Assembly (NCBI RefSeq): GCF_009766085.1
Contig: NZ_LMUF01000011.1
Location: 62,001 to 126,000, forward strand
Reading direction: 5' to 3'
Origin: Burkholderia sp. S171
GTDB taxonomy: Bacteria; Pseudomonadota; Gammaproteobacteria; Burkholderiales; Burkholderiaceae
Length of the DNA stretch: 64,000 nucleotides
Part shown: positions 40,811-49,473 of the stretch, one piece after another
How the letters are laid out: each line of letters starts with the position of its first letter
Position numbering within the stretch: position 1 is the stretch's first letter
Position numbers and translations under genes: made by a program
The notes under the pieces: model-generated
What the model was told of the DNA's origin: nothing
Database searches by the model: none
The model's input: the letters and a program-made list of their open reading frames with translations, nothing else

Positions 40811-41932
40811 ATGAAGGTCGTTCATATTTCCAATACACCGGTGGCGGGCAGCCCCGGTAACATAGTGTCGGCGCTTAACCGGCTCACTGATATCCACGCG
40901 CGGCATATCGTCTTCAATAGCAGCGCGTATCGCAGCCGAACCTTTGCTGTCGATATCGACTGGAAAACTCAGCAGCAGCAGGCGCTCGACGTCATTGCTA
41001 ATGCCGACGTCATTCACGTCCATCAGTTCTTCTCGTTCGACGACACATTCGGCCCGAATTTTCATCAGCAATTCGGCGATAAAAAAATCATCAAGCAATA
41101 CCATTCAGCCCCGGATCTCTGGGCCAAGGGCGACGCCGCAGTACTCCAGCGGATTGTGTACGAGGACGTGCCGCAACTCGTTATTGCGCAAGGTCCCGAG
41201 CGCTATTACCCGTTCGCCCGCGTGGTTCCCAATGTGATTCCGCTGAACGATCCTCGCTACCTGCCCGGTCCGGAAAGCAATGCCGATGTGGACGGCATAC
41301 CGCTCGTCACGTTTTCGCCGAGCGGCCGGTCGTCGGCGTGGAAAACACGCTGGGAGACGAAAGGCGTTCCGCAGACCCTCAAGCTGCTGCGCAAACTGGA
41401 GCGCAAAGGCTTGTGCAAGCTTCAATTGATCGTCGATACACCGCATGACGCGTGTTTGCGGGCCAAGCAGCAAGCAGCGATTGCTATCGACGAATGCGTG
41501 ACCGGAAATTATCACTTGAGCGGGCTGGAGGCGTTGTCGCAAGGGAAACCCACGTTGGGTCACCTGGACAATCGCGTTCAGTCGCAGCTTCGGGCAATGA
41601 CGGGCGCGCTTGAACTGCCATGGATCGATGTACGGCTGGAGGAGGCCGAAGGTCCGCTTCGGGAGCTGCTATGGGATCGGGCGCTACGCACGGAGCTGGG
41701 CGCGGCCTCGCGGCAGTGGATGGAGACCTACTATCAGGAAGCGGCGATGGTTGAGCATTATCGACGCGCGTATCTTGATCTTTTTGAGGCGCCGCAGCGT
41801 TTTCATATTCGACGCTTCGTCGGGCATAGCGAACCTTGGCTTGCTGTGGCGTTGCCAAATCACCGGTGGGCTGCGCGCAAGCGAGCCAACAGCCGGTGGA
41901 GAACACTCGTTGAGACGGTTCGCCGGCGCTGA
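40811..41932 (+). CDS. GT-B-like glycosyltransferase, probable surface polysaccharide
   Basis: A 373-residue protein with GT-B organisation. The N-terminal half starts MKVVHISNTPVAGSPGNIVS and has ADVIHVHQFFSFDD; the C-terminal half has VTFSPSGRSSAWKTRWETKG and the donor-side segment NYHLSGLEALSQGKPTLGHL, a variant of the EX7E region with Glu in LEAL. It closes with a basic tail. It lies 45 nt after the GT42/DUF115-like gene and is probably co-transcribed. Donor and acceptor are unknown; LPS or capsule is inferred only from family. Confidence 0.65.
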   Translation: MKVVHISNTPVAGSPGNIVSALNRLTDIHARHIVFNSSAYRSRTFAVDIDWKTQQQQALDVIANADVIHVHQFFSFDDTFGPNFHQQFGDKKIIKQYHSAPDLWAKGDAAVLQRIVYEDVPQLVIAQGPERYYPFARVVPNVIPLNDPRYLPGPESNADVDGIPLVTFSPSGRSSAWKTRWETKGVPQTLKLLRKLERKGLCKLQLIVDTPHDACLRAKQQAAIAIDECVTGNYHLSGLEALSQGKPTLGHLDNRVQSQLRAMTGALELPWIDVRLEEAEGPLRELLWDRALRTELGAASRQWMETYYQEAAMVEHYRRAYLDLFEAPQRFHIRRFVGHSEPWLAVALPNHRWAARKRANSRWRTLVETVRRR

Positions 41933-42010
41933 GCCGCTGTCCCGGCGCTCGACCGCAGCGTCAAGCTTGATGATCTTTGGGTCCTCGGGTCTTTAGGTTC
42001 GAGCCACCTT

Positions 42011-42739
42011 CTACTTTGGCGCGATATCGCGTTCCACACGCTTGATATGCTGTTCAACGTAGAACGCCGCGGCATCTCCATCGCCCTGAACCACTGCCTC
42101 GTAGATCAACCGGTGCTCCGCCACGTAGAGACGAATCCGGCCCGCGTCGTAAATACCCTCGTCTTTCAGACGCTTCCACAACGGCTGGTCCATCGAACTG
42201 GCTACTTCGTCAGCGATCTTGACCATCAGCGCATCGCCCGTCATCACTGCCAGTTGCCGATGAAACAAGCGGTCGCTGCTATTCCATAACGCGCGCTGTG
42301 CAGGGTCGTCGATGTCGTAGATGTTTTCCATCTGATTGAGATATTGCTCGGCCAGATGGTCGCGTTGCGCACGCGCAGCCGCACGCCGGGCGACAGCCGG
42401 TTCAAGCACCATTCGTACGTCGAGCGTCGAGCTGGGACTGAAGTCGGCCGTTCCGGTATCCGCCGTCCGATGCGACAAGCGATCGATAACGTCACCGCAG
42501 ACGAATGTCCCCGAATTGCGCTTCGTGACGACCAGCCCTTCGTTCTGCAGCGCGCCGATTGCCTCGCGAACGGCCGGGCGTCCGACACCGAACAATGCCG
42601 CGAGATCCCGCTCCGACGGCAGCCGTGAGTCCGGCAAGAACCGGCCCGCAGCAATCTCATCGCGGATTCTTTCCGATACTTGTTCGTAGATTTGCCGCGG
42701 GCGGAATGAGCCGTCGAGCTCTGCGTGAATTGCTGCCAT
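42011..42739 (-). CDS. FadR-subfamily GntR transcriptional regulator
   Basis: A 242-residue regulator with an N-terminal winged helix (about 12-80: YEQVSERIRDEIAAG, then LPSERDLAALFGVGRPAVRE) and an all-helical FCD ligand domain. Metal and ligand residues are likely in LWNSSDRLFHRQLAVMTGD and the final VAEHRLIYEAVVQGDGDAAA then QHIKR. It is divergent from the solute-binding protein and hydroxyproline enzymes, so local control of that cassette, with a hydroxyproline-related effector, is the simplest inference. Confidence 0.9.
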   Translation of the reverse strand: MAAIHAELDGSFRPRQIYEQVSERIRDEIAAGRFLPDSRLPSERDLAALFGVGRPAVREAIGALQNEGLVVTKRNSGTFVCGDVIDRLSHRTADTGTADFSPSSTLDVRMVLEPAVARRAAARAQRDHLAEQYLNQMENIYDIDDPAQRALWNSSDRLFHRQLAVMTGDALMVKIADEVASSMDQPLWKRLKDEGIYDAGRIRLYVAEHRLIYEAVVQGDGDAAAFYVEQHIKRVERDIAPK

Positions 42740-42759
42740 CGTTGAATCTCACCAAAACG

Positions 42760-42777
42760 TGGTCACCGGAAAGACCA
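42760..42777. promoter_or_regulatory. Putative GntR operator 1 (TGGTC-N8-GACCA)
   Basis: An inverted repeat of TGGTC and GACCA with an 8-nt spacer, 21 nt upstream of the GntR start codon. TGGT/ACCA half-sites are typical of FadR-class regulators. Its position suits autorepression. Confidence 0.5.
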
Positions 42778-42821
42778 AAACCAGTCCAGCATTTTGAAAT
42801 GGTTGCTATCTGCACCAATTT

Positions 42822-42847
42822 TGGTCTACATTTAGGACCAGTATAGT
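42822..42847. promoter_or_regulatory. Putative GntR operator 2 overlapping the cassette promoter
   Basis: TGGTC (42822-42826) and GACCA (42836-42840) repeat the operator 1 half-sites with a 9-nt spacer. TATAGT directly follows at 42842-42847 and could be the -10 of the solute-binding-protein promoter, so a bound regulator would block the polymerase. Confidence 0.5.
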
Positions 42848-42866
42848 CCACCCTGGAGATTACCCG

Positions 42867-43988
42867 ATGAAAAAAGCTGTCGCAGGTTTCCTGGTCGCCA
42901 CGGCAGTTTTTGCCCATGCCGGCGTCCACGCGCAAGAAGTCGTGACGATTGGTCATTCGGCGCCATTGACCGGCCCACAGGCGGTGAACGGGAAGGATAA
43001 CGAGAACGGCGCGCGGCTGGCCGTGGATGATCTGAACAAGAAAGGCGTCGTAGTCGCAGGGAAAAAGGTGACGTTCAAACTGGACTCGGAAGATGACCAG
43101 GCCGACCCCAAGATTGGTGTTCAGATCGCCCAAAAGCTCGCTGATAGCGGCGTGGTTGCCGTTCTGGGACCGTACAACTCGGGCGTCGCCATTCCGGCGT
43201 CGCAAATCTACCATTCGGCCGGCATCCCGATGCTCCCGGTCGCATCGAATCCCGCGTTGACTACGCAAGGCTTCAATAACATCTTTCGCATTGGCGCAAG
43301 CGACGAGCAGCTCGGCGGCACCATGGCCGAGTTCGCTGCAAAGACGCTGAAGGCGAAGACCGCGGCGATCATCGACGACCGCACGGCTTATGGCCAAGGC
43401 GTCGCGGAACAGTTTGCGAGCGTGGCGAAGGCGCACGGCATCAAGATTGTCGATAACCAGTACACCAACTCCAGCGCAACCGATTTCCTCGGCATCCTGA
43501 CCACGATCAAGGCCAAGAATCCCGACGTGATCTTCTTCGGCGGTTATGCCGCGCAGGGCGCGCCGATGGCCAAGCAGATGCGCCAGCGTGGTCTCCGAGC
43601 GAAGCTGCTCGGCGGTGACGGCATCTGCTCTGCCGACATGGGCAAGGTGGCAGGGGAAGATGCATCGATCGTATATTGCGCGCAAGGCGGCACGGCGCTC
43701 GAGAAAACGGCTGCAGGCCGCGACTTCCTCAAGCGCTATAAGGACACGTATCACACGGACACGCAGGTCTACGCTGTCAGTTACTACGACGGCATGATGC
43801 TGCTCGCCGATGCAATGGTGAAGGCCGGCACGACCACGGACAAAGCAAAGCTGATCGCGCAACTGGCGAAGACGGACTACAAGGGCATCGCAGGAACGTA
43901 TTCCTTCGACGCGAAAGGCGATCTGAAGGGCGCGCCCACGACCGTGTATGCCATCAAGAACGGCTTGCCAGTCGCATACGGTCAGTGA
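42867..43988 (+). CDS. Branched-chain amino-acid type periplasmic substrate-binding protein
   Basis: A 373-residue type I periplasmic binding protein of the LivK family. It begins with a Sec signal peptide (MKKAVAGFLVATAVFAHAG, cleavage after VHAQ region), then EVVTIGHSAPLTGPQAVNG, the family opening. Ligand-binding segments such as VLGPYNSGVAIPASQIY and PMLPVASNP are present. No LivHMGF permease or ATPase gene is in the cassette, so it must work with a distant transporter. It lies 29 nt before the dehydratase gene, which points to hydroxyproline or proline as ligand (inference). Confidence 0.9.
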   Translation: MKKAVAGFLVATAVFAHAGVHAQEVVTIGHSAPLTGPQAVNGKDNENGARLAVDDLNKKGVVVAGKKVTFKLDSEDDQADPKIGVQIAQKLADSGVVAVLGPYNSGVAIPASQIYHSAGIPMLPVASNPALTTQGFNNIFRIGASDEQLGGTMAEFAAKTLKAKTAAIIDDRTAYGQGVAEQFASVAKAHGIKIVDNQYTNSSATDFLGILTTIKAKNPDVIFFGGYAAQGAPMAKQMRQRGLRAKLLGGDGICSADMGKVAGEDASIVYCAQGGTALEKTAAGRDFLKRYKDTYHTDTQVYAVSYYDGMMLLADAMVKAGTTTDKAKLIAQLAKTDYKGIAGTYSFDAKGDLKGAPTTVYAIKNGLPVAYGQ

Positions 43989-44017
43989 TCCATTTGGAAA
44001 CAACATGAGCATTTGAG

Positions 44018-45025
44018 ATGAAAATCACGAAATCAATCAGCACGGTCGAGGTTCATACCGGCGGCGAGGCGTTTCGCATCGTCACGAGCGGCCTGCCGAA
44101 GATGCCGGGCAAGACTATCGTCGCGCGTCGCGCCTGGCTGAAGGAGCACGCTGACCACATTCGCCGCGCGCTCATGTTCGAACCGCGCGGGCACGCCGAC
44201 ATGTACGGCGGTTACCTCACGGAGCCTGTCAGCGAAGGCGCCGATTTTGGCGTGATCTTCGTGCACAACGAGGGCTACAGCGATCATTGCGGCCATGGCG
44301 TGATCGGTCTCGCGACAGCCGCGGTGGAACTGGGCTGGATCGAACGGACTTCGCCGGAAACACGCGTGGGAATAGACGCCCCTTGTGGTTTCATCGAAGC
44401 GTTCGTGCAATGGGACGGGGATCACGCGGGCAACGTGCGCTTTGTGAACGTGCCCTCGTTCATCTGGCAACGTGACGTTACGGTGGAGACACCGTCGTTC
44501 GGGAGCGTCACCGGCGACATCGCGTTCGGCGGCGCGTTCTATTTCTACACCGATGGCGCGCCCTTCGACCTGCCCATTCGCGAATCGGCCATCGACAAAC
44601 TGATTCAGTTCGGCGCCGAGGTCAAGGCCGCCGCCAATGCAGCGGTCAAGGTGGAGCATCCCGAGATTCCGGAGCTGAATCACATATACGGCACGATCAT
44701 CGCCAATCAAGCGCGGCACGCGGGCTCCACGCAGGCGAACTGCTGCGTCTTCGCGGACCGTGAAGTGGATCGGTCTCCGACCGGTTCGGGTACGGCCGGC
44801 CGGGTCGCGCAACTGTACTTGCGCGGTTTGCTGGGCAAAGATGAAACGCTGATCAACGAGTCGGTGATTGGCACGGTATTCAAGGGGCGCGTGCTCAGCG
44901 AAACCAAGCTCGGAGCATTCGATGCCGTCATCCCGGAAGTCGAGGGCAACGCGTACATTTGCGGCTTCGCCAACTGGATCATCGACGACCGCGATCCACT
45001 GACCTACGGTTTCCTGGTGCGATGA
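44018..45025 (+). CDS. Trans-3-hydroxy-L-proline dehydratase (proline racemase family)
   Basis: A 335-residue member of the proline racemase superfamily. The first catalytic Cys is Cys91 in YSDHCGHGVIG; the second position, Cys in racemases and 4-hydroxyproline epimerases (DRSPCG), is Thr255 in DRSPTGSGTAGR. Cys/Thr pairs mark trans-3-hydroxy-L-proline dehydratases, which make pyrroline-2-carboxylate. The next gene is a likely pyrroline-2-carboxylate reductase and overlaps by 4 nt, which strongly supports this. A 3-epimerase-like activity cannot be ruled out from sequence. Confidence 0.85.
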   Translation: MKITKSISTVEVHTGGEAFRIVTSGLPKMPGKTIVARRAWLKEHADHIRRALMFEPRGHADMYGGYLTEPVSEGADFGVIFVHNEGYSDHCGHGVIGLATAAVELGWIERTSPETRVGIDAPCGFIEAFVQWDGDHAGNVRFVNVPSFIWQRDVTVETPSFGSVTGDIAFGGAFYFYTDGAPFDLPIRESAIDKLIQFGAEVKAAANAAVKVEHPEIPELNHIYGTIIANQARHAGSTQANCCVFADREVDRSPTGSGTAGRVAQLYLRGLLGKDETLINESVIGTVFKGRVLSETKLGAFDAVIPEVEGNAYICGFANWIIDDRDPLTYGFLVR

Positions 45026-45942
45026 ACATGACCCACTCCTACGACGAACAACAGACTGCGGCGCTGCTTCCGTATCCCGAACTAGTCGATACCTTGAGCG
45101 CCGCCGTCGTGGAATACGCGGCGGGCAACATAGAAAGTCCGGAGCGGCTGGTCGTGCCGCTGCAGGCGGGCGGCGTGATGCTGTCGATGCCGGCGACTGC
45201 GGCGGATATCGCCATCCACAAGCTTGTGAACGTCTGCCCCGGCAATCGGGCGCAAGGCATGCCGACAATTCACGGGCAGGTCACGGCATACGACTCGACC
45301 AACGGACAACTGCTTTTCTCGCTCGATGGCCCGACGGTGACGGGAAGGCGCACCGCCGCGATATCAGCGCTGGGCATCCGCAGCCTTGCCCGAAGCGCGA
45401 AATCGATTCTGCTGATCGGTACGGGCAAGCAAGCGAGCAACCATGCCGAAGCTTTTGCGGCGCTCTTCCCTGACGCGGTTCTTTACGTGAAAGGATCGTC
45501 GATGCAATCGGCGGCCAGGTTCGCGGCGGCGCATGCAGGACTGGGCTCACCGTTGATGCCGCTCGAGGGCGACGTGATTCCCGAAGATATCGACGTCGTT
45601 GTCACGCTTACCACGAGCAAGACCCCGGTCTATCGCGATGCGGCACGCCTTGGGCGACTGGTCGTGGGCGTTGGCGCGTTCACGCCGGATGCAGCTGAAA
45701 TCGCCGCGTCGATCGTGCACCAAAGCGCGATCTTCGTGGACGATCCGCTGGGCGCGAAACACGAAGCCGGCGATCTCATTCAGGCCAACGTCGATTGGAA
45801 CACGGTCGGCTCGTTGGCTGCTGTTATCGAAGGCTCGTGGGTTGGTTTGCCGGATCAACCGATCGTCTTCAAGAGCGTTGGGTGCGCTGCATGGGATCTG
45901 GCTGCGGCAAGGTTGGCGCGACATCGTTTATCTGGCGTGTAG
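45022..45942 (+). CDS. Ornithine cyclodeaminase/mu-crystallin family, probable pyrroline-2-carboxylate reductase
   Basis: A 306-residue NAD(P)-dependent enzyme. The Rossmann loop is ILLIGTGKQASNHAEAFA; the substrate region includes MLSMPATAADIAIHKLVNV and, later, FVDDPLGAKHEAGDLIQA. The ATG at 45022 overlaps the dehydratase stop (ATGA); a Met two codons later is possible. Together the pair should convert trans-3-hydroxy-L-proline to L-proline by way of pyrroline-2-carboxylate. The family also holds true ornithine cyclodeaminases; context, not a single residue, drives this call. Confidence 0.8.
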   Translation: MNMTHSYDEQQTAALLPYPELVDTLSAAVVEYAAGNIESPERLVVPLQAGGVMLSMPATAADIAIHKLVNVCPGNRAQGMPTIHGQVTAYDSTNGQLLFSLDGPTVTGRRTAAISALGIRSLARSAKSILLIGTGKQASNHAEAFAALFPDAVLYVKGSSMQSAARFAAAHAGLGSPLMPLEGDVIPEDIDVVVTLTTSKTPVYRDAARLGRLVVGVGAFTPDAAEIAASIVHQSAIFVDDPLGAKHEAGDLIQANVDWNTVGSLAAVIEGSWVGLPDQPIVFKSVGCAAWDLAAARLARHRLSGV

Positions 45943-45984
45943 ATCGATCCGCCAGGTGTCCGCGCGCTCGCGGCAGACAAAGAA

Positions 45985-46008
45985 AAAGCCCTGAATAATC
46001 AGGGCTTT
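45985..46008. terminator. Terminator between the reductase gene and tRNA-Cys
   Basis: AAAGCCCTGA pairs with TCAGGGCTTT around a 4-nt loop; A- and T-rich on both sides, suiting the convergent genes. Confidence 0.75.
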
Positions 46009-46021
46009 GTCTTTCAATCTC

Positions 46022-46095
46022 TGGAGGCGCGAGCCGGAGTCGAACCGGCCTAAACGGCTTTGCAGGCCGCTGCATAACCGCTTTGCTATCGCGCC
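46022..46095 (-). tRNA. tRNA-Cys (anticodon GCA)
   Basis: A 74-nt cloverleaf with encoded CCA. The acceptor stem is GGCGCGA with TCGCGCC, and the anticodon loop CTGCAAA gives GCA. It is the last gene of the minus-strand pgsA-Gly-Gly-Cys string, the order seen after uvrC-pgsA in other proteobacteria. Confidence 0.95.
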
Positions 46096-46162
46096 AGAAG
46101 CGGGGACTACGTGAAGCATTCCGTATCTGGCAAAACCGACCCATTGAAAGGGTCCACCAAAC

Positions 46163-46190
46163 AAAAAGGGAAGCTTGGCTTCCCCTTTTT
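46163..46190 (-). terminator. Hairpin between tRNA-Gly and tRNA-Cys
   Basis: AAAAAGGG and AAGC pair with GCTT and CCCCTTTTT; on the minus strand a T-run follows. It lies directly after the first tRNA-Gly copy and before tRNA-Cys, so it may end or attenuate the tRNA-Gly transcript. Confidence 0.65.
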
Positions 46191-46191
46191 T

Positions 46192-46267
46192 TGGAGCGGG
46201 AGACGAGGCTCGAACTCGCGACCTCAACCTTGGCAAGGTTGCGCTCTACCAACTGAGCTACTCCCGC
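46192..46267 (-). tRNA. tRNA-Gly (anticodon GCC), copy 1
   Basis: A 76-nt cloverleaf with CCA. The acceptor stem is GCGGGAG with CTCCCGC, and the anticodon loop TTGCCAA gives GCC. It is identical in sequence to the second copy 57 nt away. Confidence 0.96.
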
Positions 46268-46324
46268 ATGGTCCTGCAGTTACTGCCAGCCGCCGGCTTA
46301 CCATTGCCAACGACCTTCTTGATT

Positions 46325-46400
46325 TGGAGCGGGAGACGAGGCTCGAACTCGCGACCTCAACCTTGGCAAGGTTGCGCTCTACCAACTGAGCTACTCCCGC
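46325..46400 (-). tRNA. tRNA-Gly (anticodon GCC), copy 2
   Basis: Identical to copy 1 over all 76 nt, and the identity extends a few bases on each side. It is closest to pgsA. The copies form a direct repeat with a 57-nt spacer, most simply a local duplication. Confidence 0.96.
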
Positions 46401-46589
46401 ATCTTGCTGACTTCTTCTGCCAATTTACTGCTTTTTACCTTCATCTGGCTTCGCGGTTTTTTGCGTTCACCCGACAGAAACGAGATTATGGAGAAGGCCA
46501 ACTTTAGTGTCAAGCGCTTTGTATGTACCCCATCACTTTTAAACGCTCTCCAACCTGAATCACAGCATGTCGAATCACAACACGCTGAA

Positions 46590-47186
46590 TCACAGCATGC
46601 CCCCGCGCTCGCGAATCTGTGGCCATGCGAGCTTCATGTAATAGAGCATGGACCAGACCGTGAGGAATGCAGCAACATAGATCAGCCAGAGTCCCCACAC
46701 ACGCGTATCGATAACGAGCGGCGTGCCTGCAATCTTGAGCGGCCCGTAGAACAGCAGCATGGGGATCGCGACCATCTGGCAGACCGTCTTGAATTTGCCG
46801 AGCGAATTCACCGCCACGCTCTTCGATGCCCCGATCTGCGCCATCCATTCCCGCAACGCCGAAATCGTGATCTCACGACCCACGATAACCAGCGCAATCA
46901 CCGCGTTCAGCCGCATCAACTGCACGAGCACGAGCAGCGCGGCGGTGACCATGAGCTTGTCTGCAACGGGATCGAGAAACGCGCCGAATGCCGATGTCTG
47001 ATTGAGCTTGCGCGCGAGGTAGCCGTCGAACCAGTCGGTCAGCGCGGCCAGCACGAAGATGACCATGGCAAGCAGGTTGCGATGGTCCGGGCTCATCATC
47101 ACGTCCGGCAAATAGAAGACGCCCACGACGAGCGGAATCAGCACAATTCGCAGCCACGTCAGGAAAATCGGAAAATTAAACGGCAT
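46590..47186 (-). CDS. pgsA: CDP-diacylglycerol-glycerol-3-phosphate 3-phosphatidyltransferase
   Basis: Makes phosphatidylglycerol phosphate, the committed step to phosphatidylglycerol and cardiolipin. The 198-residue membrane protein has the CDP-alcohol phosphatidyltransferase signature TDWFDGYLARKLNQ...GAFLDPVADKL with the DG(x)2AR(x)8G(x)3D(x)3D spacing. It starts FNFPIFLTWLRIVLIPLVV, as E. coli PgsA does. uvrC lies 85 nt upstream and the tRNAs downstream, the conserved order. Confidence 0.96.
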   Translation of the reverse strand: MPFNFPIFLTWLRIVLIPLVVGVFYLPDVMMSPDHRNLLAMVIFVLAALTDWFDGYLARKLNQTSAFGAFLDPVADKLMVTAALLVLVQLMRLNAVIALVIVGREITISALREWMAQIGASKSVAVNSLGKFKTVCQMVAIPMLLFYGPLKIAGTPLVIDTRVWGLWLIYVAAFLTVWSMLYYMKLAWPQIRERGGML

Positions 47187-47271
47187 GGGCGTGACTCTTA
47201 TAGAGAGGTGCCATTGTGCCGCGTCGCCCTACATGTCACAAGACGACGGGCCGGACGGCCGGACGTTGCGC

Positions 47272-49473
47272 TCAATGCAACTGCCGGTAGATCTGCTCGG
47301 CGAGCGCCTGCGAAATGCCTTCGACGCTCGCCAGATCCTCCACGCTCGCCGCCTGCACCCCGCGCAAACCGCCGAAACGCGACAGTAGCTTCTGACGCCG
47401 TTTCGCGCCGATTCCCTCCAGTTCCTCAAGCCGTGATGTCTGCCGCGTCTTCGCCCGTTTCGCGCGCATGCCGGTAATCGCAAAGCGGTGCGCTTCGTCG
47501 CGAATCTGCGCGACCAGCATCAGCGCCGCGCTCTCCTTGCCCAGTTCGAGCGGGGCGCGGCCATCGGCGAAAATCAGGGTTTCGAGGCCCACCTTGCGCC
47601 CTTCCCCCTTCGCCACGCCGACCAGCATGCTGTCATCGAGGCCCAGTTCGGCGAACACTTGCCGCGCGATCTCGACCTGGCCCTTGCCACCATCGATCAA
47701 CACGATATTCGGCAAGCGGCCGCCCGATGGCACCGGTTCAGCGACATCGGCTTCGGCGGGACTGGCCGGTTCTAACTCTGCTTCCACTTGCGTTTCGGCG
47801 TCCGACGCCACCTCTTCCACCGCTTCCTGCTGCGGTTCATCAACAGCTCGCGCCGCGGCCTGCGCCAGCATCTTCTCGTAGCGGCGCGTGAGAACCTGGC
47901 GCATGGCGGCGTAATCGTCACCGGGCGTGATGCCGGTGATGTTGTAGCGCCGATATTCGGCCGACTGCATCTTGTGATGGTGATACACCACGCACGATGC
48001 CTGCGTCGCTTCGCCCATCGTGTGGCTGATGTCGAAACATTCGATCCGCAACTGCGCGAGATCGGCCATTTCAAAGCTCAGCGTGTCGGCGAGAGATCGC
48101 GTGCGAGCCTGCTGCGAACCCTGTTCAGACAGCAAGCGTGCAAGCGCAAGCTTTGCATTCGATTCAGCCATCGACAGCCACGCGCGCTTCTGTCCCTGCG
48201 GCTGACGCAGCACCACGACCTTGTGCCCCGCCTGTTCGATCAGCAGATCGACGAGTTCGCGGTTCGTCGGAGCGTGGCTCACCACCAGCACCGGCGGCAC
48301 GCGATTGCCGATGTAATGCTGGGCGATAAACGCCTCCAGCACTTCAGCTTCGAGCGCTCCCTGACGTTCCGATTCCGTCGCGTCATGCAGCGGCGCGTCG
48401 CCGGTTTCGGCAATCTCCTCCTGCATTTCATCTGTCGTGGCGTGGGCCTCGAACGCCTGCTCGCGCGCCGCGAGCGTGCCGGCCGGCAACGTGATTGCAT
48501 CAGCTTGCGCATCGACTTGTTCGATGACGATATTCGCCACGCCCTCCACGAAGTCATCGCCGGCAAGCTCTTCCGGCATCGCATCTTCTATGGCCAACGC
48601 CGCTTCTACGTGCGTCGGGAAATAGGCCTTATCGCCGAGATGCCGGCCGCCGCGCACCATCGCGAGATTCACGCAGACCTTGCCGCCCAGCGCTGCGACC
48701 GCGAGGATATCGACGTCGTTATCTCCGCCTACCTCAATGGCCTGCTGATGCAGCACCGTGGACAGCGAGCTCATCTGGTTACGCACGGCCGCGGCCTGTT
48801 CGAACTTGAGATCGGCGGCGAACGCGTGCATCTTCTGCTCGAGTTCCTTCATCACTTCGCCCTGGCGTCCGAGCAGGAAGCGCGATGCGTTCGACACATC
48901 GCGGGCGTAATCTTCGTCGTTGATCAGCCCGACGCACGGCCCGGTACAACGCCCGATCTGATGCAGCAAACAAGGTCGCGTACGATTGGTGAAGACGGAA
49001 TCTTCGCAGGTGCGCAACTGGAATACGCGCTGCAGGATCTGGATACTTTCGCGCACCGCCCACGCGCTCGGGAACGGCCCGAAGTACTGATTCTTCTTGT
49101 CAACACCGCCACGGTAATACGCCATGCGCGGAAACTTATGGCCGGTAAGCTTCAGATACGGATACGACTTGTCGTCGCGAAACAGGATGTTGTAGCGCGG
49201 CGCGAGCGCCTTGATCAGATTATTCTCAAGCAACAGCGCTTCAGCTTCGGACCGCGTGACGGTGGTTTCAATTTTGCGGATGCGCGTGACCATCATCGCG
49301 ATGCGCGGAGAAAGCAATGTCTTCGTAAAATAGCTCGACACGCGTTTTCTCAGGTCGCGCGCCTTACCGACGTACAGCACGTTGCCCTGTTCGTCGTAGT
49401 AGCGGTACACGCCCGGCAGGTGCGGCAACTGAGCCAGGCTTTTTTTGGGGTCGAAAACGTCGGAGTCTGTCAT
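47272..49473 (-). CDS. uvrC: Excinuclease ABC subunit C (UvrC)
   Basis: Makes both incisions in nucleotide excision repair. Domains in order: GIY-YIG nuclease ([20 protein letters not shown], residues 17-36), Cys-rich region ([13 protein letters not shown]), UVR helix pair, RNase H-like nuclease, and C-terminal HhH ([20 protein letters not shown]). At 733 residues it exceeds the E. coli protein (610). The excess is two Glu/Ala-rich insertions, about 297-375 and 537-585, the second just before [13 protein letters not shown], which contains a catalytic Asp. Catalytic motifs look intact. Confidence 0.96.
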   Translation of the reverse strand: MTDSDVFDPKKSLAQLPHLPGVYRYYDEQGNVLYVGKARDLRKRVSSYFTKTLLSPRIAMMVTRIRKIETTVTRSEAEALLLENNLIKALAPRYNILFRDDKSYPYLKLTGHKFPRMAYYRGGVDKKNQYFGPFPSAWAVRESIQILQRVFQLRTCEDSVFTNRTRPCLLHQIGRCTGPCVGLINDEDYARDVSNASRFLLGRQGEVMKELEQKMHAFAADLKFEQAAAVRNQMSSLSTVLHQQAIEVGGDNDVDILAVAALGGKVCVNLAMVRGGRHLGDKAYFPTHVEAALAIEDAMPEELAGDDFVEGVANIVIEQVDAQADAITLPAGTLAAREQAFEAHATTDEMQEEIAETGDAPLHDATESERQGALEAEVLEAFIAQHYIGNRVPPVLVVSHAPTNRELVDLLIEQAGHKVVVLRQPQGQKRAWLSMAESNAKLALARLLSEQGSQQARTRSLADTLSFEMADLAQLRIECFDISHTMGEATQASCVVYHHHKMQSAEYRRYNITGITPGDDYAAMRQVLTRRYEKMLAQAAARAVDEPQQEAVEEVASDAETQVEAELEPASPAEADVAEPVPSGGRLPNIVLIDGGKGQVEIARQVFAELGLDDSMLVGVAKGEGRKVGLETLIFADGRAPLELGKESAALMLVAQIRDEAHRFAITGMRAKRAKTRQTSRLEELEGIGAKRRQKLLSRFGGLRGVQAASVEDLASVEGISQALAEQIYRQLH

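Noticed and set aside
42657-44012. 451-codon minus-strand frame opposite the binding-protein gene
   Set aside because: Runs through the GntR promoter region and mirrors the strong plus-strand gene; shadow.
44018-45025. Calling the racemase-family enzyme a 4-hydroxyproline epimerase
   Set aside because: The second catalytic Cys of epimerases and racemases is Thr255 here and the neighbour is a pyrroline-2-carboxylate reductase-like gene, so dehydratase fits better.
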